DNA of 64,000 nt from Vitellaria paradoxa. Taxonomy: Eukaryota; Streptophyta; Magnoliopsida; Ericales; Sapotaceae. Every line of letters begins with the position of its first letter. Positions within the stretch are counted from its first letter, which is position 1. Location: assembly GCA_019916065.1 (NCBI GenBank), contig CM034237.1, positions 27,099,783-27,163,782 on the forward strand, written 5' to 3'. The translations under genes and the position numbers were made by a program. Under the pieces are notes generated by a model. The model was not told where the DNA came from. It worked only from the letters and a program-made list of their open reading frames with translations, and did no database searches. Positions 45,394 through 54,764 of the stretch are shown here, piece after piece.

Positions 45394-45985
45394 ATTGGTT
45401 GGTCGCCAAATGCCTAGAATTTAGCGACCAATTTATATTTGGTCGCTAAATATAAATTATTAGCGACCAAATGATATTTGGTTGGTAAAAACTAATATTT
45501 AGCGACCAAATTTAGTTTTGGTTGCGAAAAATGGTCTCTAAAAATGCTTTTTCTTGTAGTATATGGTGATAGCTAGAACTCGTAAGAAGAAGATTCCCAT
45601 AAAGAAAAATGTAGTTTTGCTAGACGTGTGGGACAATCTGGGCACGTCAAGAAATATTCCCTAAGAGGTGGAGCAAGTTTGGCAAGTGGCTCCAGATCAA
45701 TAAATAGAGAGACTAACAATATTACTGATATTATGTACATCCTTATGGCATACTACTGATCCCCAAAATTGCTATGATAGAAGATGTGTTATTATTAGTA
45801 GGTTTGCTCACAGGCATTGGTTTGGCATTGGTGCAGGATGTTTGATACAAATTTATATCGATAACTGATGGAATTTCAAGAAAGCCAAATATAGGAGTTG
45901 CACCATAATTTTACAGCAAAGTTGTTTTTTACATGAGTAGAAGTAAAATGCTTGGAATTGACTTATTCTAAATGTTATGGTGGAG

Positions 45986-46491
45986 TGTGATAATTCTCTA
46001 TAATTGAGAGTCACATTTTTCGAAAAATTCTCCTAGAGTTGAAGGTTAGATGTGGGACTAATTAAAGTCACCAAGGTGGAGATCATTAGTATTGTGGCTC
46101 CTTGAAGAGTCCTACATCGGTTTGCTTATAAAAGAATGGAGGTCTTGTGAGATTATAAATAAAGACTCCATTTTGTTGGGTAAAGACACTTGATCAAAGT
46201 AATGGGTAGCGAATCTAGAGTTTAGTTAAATTCCTCCTGTGAGGTGAGAGTTAAAGTTTACTTGGGGAATTACTTTGCGGGGTGTCTTTGGGTATTGAGT
46301 GAGAGAAAACATTATATGATTGTAAAAATTTTTCATATAATAGATTTTCTTCTTTGAGTCTCCTTTTTTTTTTTCTAATTTAGGAATTTTTCATGTAAAT
46401 TCTTGTATTGTTATTATTTCTCTATTCTTCTTGAAATTTTGCCAAAGGTAGATTTTAATGAAGTGAATTTAGGAGGTCTAAATTCCCAACA
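45986..46491 (+). repeat. TR-GAG-like 3' LTR (506 bp)
   Basis: Begins TGTGATAATTCTC and ends AATTCCCAACA. A TATA-like TATAAATAAAG is near 46156. It is flanked on the right by CTCATTTACC, which is also next to the inverted copy at 50528 (complement CTTATTTACC). Confidence 0.85.
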
Positions 46492-47340
46492 CTCATTTAC
46501 CTTATGTTTGGAGCATGAATTTGCAAAAGAAAAGGAAAAAAAAAAAGAAAATGATAAAAATGCAAAATGAAGTGAAAAAATCAAATTCATTTTATTTTTT
46601 TATTGAGTTAATAAAATGAGACTAAAATAAATAGATATTTATCAATAAAGTTTATGTGATATTTGGTTTGCATTTCTTTTTTTTGTTTTCTATTTTCTTT
46701 TTTATGTGTTTTATGTTTTGAAAATATCAAAATAAGAAAAATAGAAAACACATTTGGTTTGATATTTTTTTGTTTTCTGTTTTGTGAAATTTTCCTTATT
46801 TTAGATTAAAAATGCTCAAAATTACTTTTTGTTGTTTTATTTTTCATGTGCAAACTCATTTTTGACTTTCTAAAACAGAATTTAAAAATACAAGTAATCA
46901 AATGTATTTTGATCTGTTTTCTTTATTTTCAAAAACGCAAAATAAAAAATAGGATCAATATAGATATATCAAAAAGCACCTAAATTTTTACTTAATTAAA
47001 TATATAAAAATTATATAGATTATTAATTTTATTTTTTCTTCATTTTTCTTTTCCCCCACAAATCTATACTTCAAACATAGCATTAATATCTAACATTTTA
47101 ATTCTAATGATTACGATTTAAAATTTTTAATTGTTATAATATTAAATATCTGTCAATGTCTATTAAGTATTTTCATTGTTAAATGATCATGATAAATTGC
47201 GTATTTTATCCTTAATTGATGCAAGTCTAGCATTACAACAAATTGAATTTTCAACTGTTACTAAGGCTAAAGTAGAATTTGACGAAAAGTTTATGGGTGC
47301 AAAATGTAATTTACTCTGAAATAATAATTAACAAGAGAGA
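46492..47340 (+). repeat. Inverted repeat, left arm (pairs with 50030-50527)
   Basis: Reads as the complement of 50030-50527: TTACCTTATGTTTGGAG against TTACCTTATGTTTGGAG, and GAGACTRAAAT. The MITE at 46665-46972 is the main difference. With the adjoining LTR and gag copies the inverted similarity spans about 45565-47340 and 50030-51780. No exon. Confidence 0.82.
46665..46972. mobile_element. MITE, copy 1 of a family also at 47516
   Basis: Left end TGTGATATTTGGTTTGC, right end (complement) AGGTGCTTTTTGATATATC. The inverted copy near 50350 (complement AAAGTTTAATATTTACTTG) is the empty site. Interior matches the complement of 47516-47849. Confidence 0.7.
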
Positions 47341-47515
47341 AAATGCTTTTATTAGGTGCTGCGCTGGAAATTAAAAACATCTTACAGAAAAGGCTAATTA
47401 AAATTTGACTGTTTACTGTATAATTAAATATAAATGGTTGAAAATCTTCAATCGAAAGTGTAATTTATCATAAATTCCACTCTTTCCTTTTTTAAAGTAA
47501 AAATATAAAAAATTA

Positions 47516-47793
47516 GGTACTATTTGGCATATCTATTTTGAACCTATTTTTTATTTTGTAATTTTAAAAATAAGAAAAACAATTCAAAACATATTTGGTC
47601 ACTTTTGTTTTCAAAATTTACTTTAGAAAATAGAAAATAGTTTTACACATGAAATACAAAATGACAAAAAGTTTTTTGAGAGTTTTTAACCCAAAACAAA
47701 GAAAATCTCAAAACATGAAAAATAAAAAATATCAAACCAAATACAATTTTTTCCTTATTTTAAGATTTTCAAAATATAAAATATATAAAACAG

Positions 47794-47824
<31 letters not shown>

Positions 47825-47849
47825 ATAGAAATATAAATTAAATAATACC
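47516..47849. mobile_element. MITE (334 bp), copy 2, TTA target duplication
   Basis: TTA at 47513-47515 and 47850-47852; ends GGTACTATTTGGC and (complement) GGTATTATTTAAT. Shares GTTTTGAAAATMTYAAAATAAG and TTTGGTTTGATATTTTTT with copy 1 in opposite orientation. Confidence 0.75.
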
Positions 47850-47926
47850 TTAGTTTCTTATAAATGTGAGTTCAAACCCTGCCTAAAGTACCGTATGCAG
47901 TGAGTGAAAAATATATATATTCTCAC

Positions 47927-48040
47927 CTGCATGCAGAAAAATGGTTCCACTTTCAGAGTTTCATGCAAAACTGAGAGGTGATCATATTCTCTCCACCAGT
48001 CACATTGCTCAAATATGTTGTAAGTATCTTCGGTAACTTC
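47927..48040 (-). pseudogene. TDP2-like exon, complete with splice sites (38 codons)
   Basis: Minus-strand reading EVTEDTYNIFEQCDWWREYD through to KVEPFFCMQ, exactly 114 bases. It is bounded by GCAG| (acceptor) and |GTGAGA (donor). It corresponds to the block after F-Q in plant TDP2-like proteins; the Glu of E-V-T is the metal-binding residue and is kept. Its upstream exon (ending CFQ or CCQ) exists only on the opposite strand at 49573 and 29651. The downstream exon is 41440-40373 on the same strand. Confidence 0.8.
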
Positions 48041-48214
48041 CTGCGTACTTGCATGGGTAACTATAAACAACAATAGGGACACGTAACATTATCTCGAATA
48101 TAAACAGATTAATATTTAATGGTGAGACTCAATTGAAATACTCACTTTTTGGTAGGAAACTCTCTTTAACTATTTAATTTATTTATTTTGAAAAAAATGG
48201 AGTTGTTTGCAAAA

Positions 48215-50025
48215 TGAAATTTGACTATTTTATATGTATTTTACCAGCATAGGCTAGCTAGCTAATTACAATTAGAAAAGATAGTGCATAACATCTTGAA
48301 AATTGCATTGTCAGCATTGTCCTCTTAATTAAAACATTATCTAGAATTGAGTTAAATATAAATTTAAATATTTTTTATTTAAAATCATTCTATTTCACAT
48401 TCTAATTTAGAGAATTAGTATAAAAATTCCCTTAAACAAAAAGTAAATAAAGATGATTTTAATTTGCACTATTTTCTTTCTCTTTTATCGTAGTAAAAAG
48501 AAGATATTATATATATAGATATATCTTGAAAAAAAAAAAATTGCTGTGAATCCTCTTTTAACTCGTAGAAATTTTGAAATGAAATTTTCTAGCGCATAAT
48601 GTACTATTGTTTATATATATATATATATATGCCAATTGTCAGAAGACATATCTGCACCTACAGGAATAATTAAAATTTTGTCTAGAGATGTTAATGAAAT
48701 GGGTATACAAGGGTACTCGATCCAATCAAATGCGATAAAAACTTGTTAAAAAATATCTTAATGGGAATGAGACGGGTATGGGATAGAAATTTAATACCTA
48801 TGCAGGTTTGGGACAAGTTTGAGATTTACCTGTAAGGTACCCAACACCCAATATTCGTTTATATTTATAGGATATTTGGTATCGATACTTGTAAGGTACT
48901 TGTTAAGTACCCATTTAATAAAATAAAATAAAATATATAAAATATTTATATATTTACAATTTTATCTTTAAAATAAAATTTTTGAAATTCTTAAGTCAAA
49001 GTTTTTTTATGCGTTATTTTCACATATTATGAATTGTTCTATATTTGATTTGAAAGGTTTTTATGAGCTGTGATTCTTATTATACTCTTCTAAGGGTATG
49101 CTTCTGTATATTTTGTACATTTATTTTTACTATATCTTTCAAAAAAAAAAAATAACTTGGAGATTTTTCGACCAATGAATTTGTTCAATTTAATAAATTT
49201 AACAATTTTGTCACTTACTAATTTTTTATTTTTTATCTCAAATCGGGTATTTAATGGATACTTAATGGGTAATTTGACCAGTTAAATATAAACAAAATTT
49301 GCAAGTTTAGGACGAATTTCGTGAATTTAGGACGGAATGAGTTTGAGATTCCAACTAAAAAATAAAACGATTTAAAACAGTAATGATAAACAAAAAATAA
49401 ATAAATTTGGTGATAAAATTAGCTAATTAGACAACTAAAACAAGTATCCTAAAGCGTTTATATCTCTAATTTTGGCTTACAATGTTTGTCAAAGAGAAGC
49501 GAAGCTACAGTAGAGGATGAACGCTTTGGATGCGCTAATTATAGAGTGTGACCCCGATGTCCTTTGCTGTCAGGTGCCAAAATTTTCCTTCTCTCATTAG
49601 TTCCACGGGATGCATTATTTTTAGTGTAAATTACCGTTTTGAACTTACGAGTTTTTCAGGATATTCTGTTTCGATTTTCGGATTTAAAATTTGAATTGTA
49701 ATCAAGAATTTGTGATTTTAATTTATTGTAAATTCAATTTTCAGTTTGCAAATTTTTTGTTAAATGGTTACGTCGTGATCTGTAATTAAATAAGTAATAG
49801 ATTTTAACGGGAGATTTAATAACAAAAACTCACAAGTAATTGATATTGCAATAAGATAAAATTTCATATATTTAATTGTTACAATTAAAAGGTTAAACTT
49901 TTGAAATAAAATTCGTAAAAAAAGTCAAAAATATAATTTATAATTTTTTTATTTTTATTAGAAAAATACTATTTTATTAAAATTCTGTTAGTAAAATTTG
50001 ATATGAAAATGAGATGTCGATCATA
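48215..50025 (+). pseudogene. Second copy of the TDP2-like exon segment, split by a hAT MITE
   Basis: The exon is 48656-48682 plus 49477-49573. It reads IKILAYNVCQREAKLQ, then a stop, then RMNALDAL and ECDPDVLCCQ, followed by GTGCC. Compared with 29535-29651 it keeps the Y-N of the catalytic N-terminal block in frame but has a TAG at the Q-x-R position. Introns align with 29095-29534, 29652-29745 and 33534-33870. It is on the opposite strand to exons 47927-48040 and 40373-41440, so an inversion separated it from them. Confidence 0.78.
48683..49468. mobile_element. hAT MITE (786 bp) inside a TDP2-like exon
   Basis: ATTTTGTC (48675-48682) and ATTTTGGC (49469-49476) form an 8-bp target duplication with one mismatch. 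Ends TAGAGATG and (complement) TAGAGATA. The copy at 29546-29555 lacks it. Starts with the TAGAGATGTTAATG-type string common in plant hAT non-autonomous elements. Confidence 0.8.
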
Positions 50026-50029
50026 CAAA

Positions 50030-50527
50030 TACACAGGATGTTAAGGATAAATTACATTTTGCACTTGTAAACTTTTCATAAATTCTATTTCAGCCCTGGT
50101 AGTAGTTTGACAATCCAATTTGTTGTAATGTTAGACCAACCTCAACTAAGGATAAAAAACGTAATTTATTCTAGCATTTAACAATGAAAATATTTAGTAG
50201 ACATTGACAGATATTTAATATTATAACACATTAAAATTTTAAATCGTTGTCACTAAAATTAAATGTCAGGTTCGGAACATAAATTTTTTAAGGGAAAAGA
50301 AAAATGAAAGAAAAATAAAATTAATAATTTATACAATTTCGTACACTTAATCAAGTAAATATTAAACTTTCTTGACAAATATCTACTCATTTCAGTCTCA
50401 TTTTTTTAACTCAATAAAAAAATAAAATAAATTTGATTTTTTTAACTTTATTTTACATTCTTATCATTTTCTTTTACTTTTTCATTTTCTTCTGCAAATT
50501 CATACTCCAAACATAAGGTAAATAAGT
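50030..50527 (-). repeat. Inverted repeat, right arm (pairs with 46492-47340)
   Basis: Complement of the left arm without the MITE. It joins directly to the minus-strand TR-GAG-like LTR at 50528, as the left arm joins the plus-strand LTR at 46491. Confidence 0.82.
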
Positions 50528-51041
50528 GTTAGAAATTTAGGCCTCCTAAATTCAACCTCTAGGATCTACCTTGGCAAAATATCGAGAAGAGTAAAGAAAT
50601 AATACAACATAAGAATTTAAGTGAAAAACCTCCAAACCAGAGAAAAACAATAGGTACTTAGAGAAGAAAATTCACTGTGCGAAAATTTTTTACAAATTAT
50701 ACAATTCTTCCTCTCACCTAATATCTTGAAACACCCGACAAAGCAATTTTCCAAGAAAACTTTAACTCTCACCTCACAAAAAAAAAATAATAAATTAATT
50801 AACTAAAGTCTAAATTCGCTACCCATTACTTTGATCAGTGTGTCTTTACCCAAGAAAAATGAGTTTTTATTTATAATCTCATAGGGCCTCATTTCTTTTG
50901 TGAGTAAACCAATGTACGACTCCCAAAAGTCCATACTAACAATCTTCATCTTGGCAACTTTAGTTAGTCCTACATTTGTTTTTCGCATCTAGGAGAATTT
51001 TCCAAAAAATATAACTCTCAATTATAGAGAATTATAATACT

Positions 51042-51875
51042 CACCATAAAGAGCATACTCATTTAGAATAAACCAATTCTAAGCATTTCATTTCAGCTCA
51101 TGTCGAAAACAACTTTCCTAAAAAATTATTGTGCAACTCCCATGTTTAGCTTTCTTGAAATTTCATCAGTCATCGACATAAATTTCTACCACACACCTTG
51201 CACCAATGCCCAACCAATGCCTGTGTCCAAACTTGTGCTAATAGTAACACATATTCTATCATGGTAACTTTGGGGATTAGCAGTATGTCATGAGGATGTA
51301 TATAATGTTAGCAGTATTGTCAATCTCTCCATTTGTTGACCTAGAGCCACTTAACGAACCTACTCCACCTCTTGGAGAATCTTTCTTGATGTGCCCAAAT
51401 TGTCCCACACGTCTAGTAGGCTACATTTTTCTTTATGGAGATCTTCTTATTGCCCGTTCTAGCTACCACCATAGCCGAGTCTTTAAGAGGAACATTGCTT
51501 CCACCGTTGAGTCTTTTCTTTTAAAAAAAGAGTTCATCGATAACTTCTAAAAGAATTACCTTCTCCTTTGCACTAGTAGTATTGTTGATATCAAGAGTTG
51601 GACTGCCTTTCAATGCCTTGTATAATCCCGACTACATCAAAATGTTCTTAACTTACACTTGCCACAAGCCAAAATTAATTGTCCCATTGAATTTCTCCAT
51701 TTCAAATCTAATAAGATTTAAATCTCTACTTTTTGACATTATTTTGCACTTTTGCCTTAATGATTAATGATTTCTATCATCGAAATGACTAGTATCTATT
51801 AAGTAAGTTCTCAGGAAGAATTGGAGGGATCACATTGATGCTACTTAAAACTCAATCTCGTAAATAGAACCTCCT
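51042..51875 (-). pseudogene. TR-GAG-like gag internal region, unit 1
   Basis: Complement gives gag residues seen in the plus copy at 42430-42747 and 45565-45985: ARTGNKKISIKKNV, and traces of the INFGLW region near 51665-51690. Several frameshifts. The primer site and leader at the 51875 end are deleted with the adjacent LTR end. Confidence 0.65.
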
Positions 51876-52315
51876 TAGAGAAATAATATAACCTAAGAAT
51901 TTGTGGAAAACTTCCAAACCAGAGAAAAACCAAGAGCACTAAGAGAAGAAAATCCACTTTGTGAAAAATTTTTACAAACCACATAATTCTTTCTCTCACC
52001 CAATACCCTAAGACACCTTACAAAGTAATTCCCCAAGCAACCTTTAAGTCTTACCTCATAAAATAGAAAATTAACTAAAGTCTAAATTTGATACCCATTA
52101 CTTTGATCGGTGTGTCTATACCCAATGGAAAGGAATCTTTATTATAACTTCACAAAGCCTTCATTCTTTTGTGAGTAAACTGATGTAGGACTCCCAAATA
52201 AGCCACCAGACTAACAATCTCCACCTTGGTGACTTTAGTTAGTCCTACATCCAATCTCGACATGCAAGAGAATTTTCTAAAAAAACATAACTCTCAATTA
52301 TAGAAAATTATCATG

Positions 52316-53225
52316 CTCCACCATAAAGAGCATACTCACTTAAAATAAACCAATTCTAAGCATTTCACTTCGGCTCATATCGAAAATAACTTTGCTGAAA
52401 ATTTATGGTTCAACTTCCATCTTTGGCTTTCTTGAATGTTCATTAGCCATCGGCATAAATTTCCACCACACACCCTGCATGCATCAATGTTGAACCAATG
52501 TTTGTGTGCAAACCTATGGATCCGCTAATAATAACACATCCTCTATCATGGTAACTTTAGGGATTAGTGGCATGCCATGAGGATGTGCACAATGTTAGCA
52601 ACATTGTCAGTCTCTCCATTTGTTAACCTAAAGCCACTTGCCGAACCTATTCCATCTCTGGGACAATTATTCTGGAGGTGTCCAAATAGTCTTACACGTC
52701 CAACAGATTACATTTTTCTTTATGGAGATCTTTTTCTTTCCAGTTTTAGCTACCACCATAGCTAAGTTTTTAGAAAGAACATTGTTTCCACCACCTAGTC
52801 TTTTCTCTTTAGAAAAGAGTTTGCCAGTAACTTCTGAAAGAAGTATATTCTTCTTCACACTAGTAACACTGTAGATATCAGGGGTTAGACTGCTTTTCAA
52901 CGCCTTGTATAATCTTGACTAAATCAAAATGTCCCTAAATTGCACTTGTCACAAGGAAAAATTGATTCTCCTGTCAAATTTCTCTTCCTCAAATCTAACA
53001 AGATTTGATGCCCTGCTTCCTAACATTTTTCATACTTCTGTCTTGATGAATTTTACCATAGAAATGAATAGTACCCATTAAGTAAGTTTCCAAGAAAGAT
53101 TGAAAGAGTTACATTGTTCTCACTTAAAAACCAATCTCTTAGATAGAATTCTCTTAGACTTGTACGTATCCACATTACCACACCAAAGCCCTGCTGCACT
53201 AAAGAACCTAGGCTCTAAAATCACT
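52316..53225 (-). pseudogene. TR-GAG-like gag internal region, unit 2
   Basis: Minus-strand pieces NNVLSKNLAMVVAKTGKKK and ISIKKNVICWTCKTIW at 52800-52670. The leader (CTAAAATCACTTG primer-site complement at 53215-53227) is retained next to the third LTR. Stops and frameshifts. Confidence 0.65.
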
Positions 53226-53530
53226 TGTTGGGAATTTAGGCCTCCTAAATTCACCCACTAGGATTTACCTTTGGCAAAATATCAAGAAGAATAGAAAAAT
53301 AATAACAACACAAGAATTTACATGAAAAACTTCTAAACCAAAAAAAACCACAGGCACTCAAAAAAGAAAATTCATTATGTAAAAATTTTTTAAAAATTAC
53401 GCAATTTTTCCTCTTACCCAATACCCCAAGACACCCCACAAAACAATTTCCTGAACAAACTCTAACTCTCAGTTCACAAAAGAAGAATTTAACTAAAGCC
53501 TAAATTCGCTACGTGTTACTTTGACCGGCG

Positions 53531-54762
53531 TGTAGGAAATAAATTTGTACAATTGTATGCAAAAATTGGAATAGTAATTTTATAAAGAATAAAATATGCA
53601 GAAGCGTATCGGATCGTAATTTTTTCATCTTCAACTCTAAAAGATCAAAATATTAGGGCTTGGCCTTCCTCTCTATCACAATTAATATGATAACTATTAA
53701 TGGAAATAACTGTCTGTATATTATGAAGAGATGGGACCTAACTAATATATAGAGGGTGAAACTTAGCCTCACTGGGTCCTCCCATACAAAGCTTGCAGTA
53801 GGCTTAACAACTGATTCACACTAATCGTCTATTTTCATTATCCCTATTAGGTGAACATAAGTCTAACAATATAGATCATAACAAAATAGACCTTATCATA
53901 TACGTTCTCATCTTTTACTTGGTTCTAACTCATTTTTGGCAAAATAAAAAATTAATTAATGTATTCTCAATTATGGAAAATTTCAATATTCTCTCACTTG
54001 AGCAAACATTAATTATTTCTTTTTTAATTTTAGAAAAGATTTCAAAAATGACTCTCGAGTTAGAGACTATATGTGGTCACATTTCAAAGCCAAGTAAAGA
54101 TGAAGAACAACACCTAAAAGCAATCCTGATTCCCGTCTAACAAGATAATCAATATCGAACTAAGACTGACATTACACTTATAATACATGTAATACTACTC
54201 ATGATTACAAATATCAATGATCTTATCAACATGGATCAAATGAGATAGTGTGGTGGAAATTAGCACTCAATAGATGATTTTATAAATGTGCTAATCCCTT
54301 GTCAGTCCAATTCTGTTTAGATATGCTTATACAACAAGTAAGAGAATTCAAAGGTTTCAAGTGGAAACCAATATGCCTTGCACAAAATATCTCAAAAGTA
54401 AGGTAAGACATATCCCAGGATGCTTAAGTAACAAGAAACTTAAGACTTTAAATATAAAATATACACAAAATCATGAATATATTCATGTACCAATGTTATC
54501 AAAAGAACATAGATGATAACTTCTATTCAATATCAATAAGAATAAGAAACTAAAAGTCTTAAAAAAATCTGTTACATAATCTAAAGAAATAACTCCCACT
54601 AACCAAGTACATCAAAAGACTTTATAACACCCATTTTAGAAACATGCCTATTAAAAATAATAGGTCTAAGTTCCTTGGTTAAGGGGTCTACCATCATCCG
54701 TTCGGTATCAATATGCTCAATGATGATGTCTCATTTCTTTACCAAATCTCTAACAAATAATA
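53531..54762 (-). mobile_element. 3' end of another Ty1/copia element: RNase H tail and 3' LTR
   Basis: Minus-strand EHIDTERMMVDPLTKEL and HVSKMGVIKSFDVLG at about 54735-54600 match the C-terminal end of copia RNase H; TAGTGGGAG follows as stop plus polypurine tract. The LTR then runs to TTATTTCCTACA at 53531 (about 1 kb; its 5' edge near 54575 is approximate). It truncates the LTR of the TR-GAG-like array at 53530. The rest of pol is missing; sequence right of 54762 is a different element. Confidence 0.75.
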
Positions 54763-54764
54763 GG

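Larger units (their letters stand above)
42748..45561. mobile_element. CACTA (En/Spm-like) transposon, non-autonomous (2.8 kb)
   Basis: Left end CACTACAACAATAAACAC, right end (complement) TACTACAAGAAAAAGCAT, so the terminal CACTA is intact on the left and TACTA on the right. The expected 3-bp target duplication is not clear (CTA against TAT). Subterminal regions are packed with TTTGGTCGCTAAA / GCGACCAA motifs in both orientations (42765-43680, 44550-45540). No transposase is visible in the AT-rich centre. Confidence 0.85.
42140..45985 (+). pseudogene. TR-GAG-like gag, split by MITE and CACTA elements
   Basis: Copia-type gag pieces: KFNKRINFGLW and QLGLYKALKD at about 42530-42620, and after the CACTA element ARTRKKKIPIKKNV at 45572-45613. 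The zinc-knuckle zone is degraded (LLDVWDNLGTSRNI), as in the related copies at 51400 and 52700 where CWTC remains. Frameshifts and stops are present. Confidence 0.7.
41718..46491 (+). mobile_element. Gag-only Ty1/copia element (TR-GAG-like) with MITE and CACTA insertions
   Basis: Order: 5' LTR (41718-42135, start truncated), tRNA-iMet-like primer site (TGATATTAGAGT, 42138-42149), gag, 3' LTR (45986-46491). No protease, integrase, RT or RNase H lies between, although the gag reading runs almost to the 3' LTR. Removing the CACTA and MITE leaves an internal region of about 0.9 kb. That is the layout of non-autonomous TR-GAG elements described in plants. It sits in the intron between the two minus-strand TDP2-like exons. 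Confidence 0.72.
50528..53530 (-). mobile_element. Tandem TR-GAG-like array: LTR-gag-LTR-gag-LTR
   Basis: Three same-orientation LTR copies (50528-51041; 51876-52315, with its primer-side end deleted; 53226-53530, cut by the next element) are separated by two gag-only internal regions (51042-51875 and 52316-53225). In the minus-strand gag copies, WTC with TIW near 51400 and 52700 marks the degraded zinc knuckle. No pol is present in either unit. Target duplications between units are absent, which fits unequal recombination between LTRs rather than independent insertions. Confidence 0.75.

Noticed and set aside
42765..45540. Regular short repeats resembling a CRISPR array
   Set aside because: The repeats are bidirectional GCGACCAA motifs with irregular spacing in a CACTA element of a plant genome.
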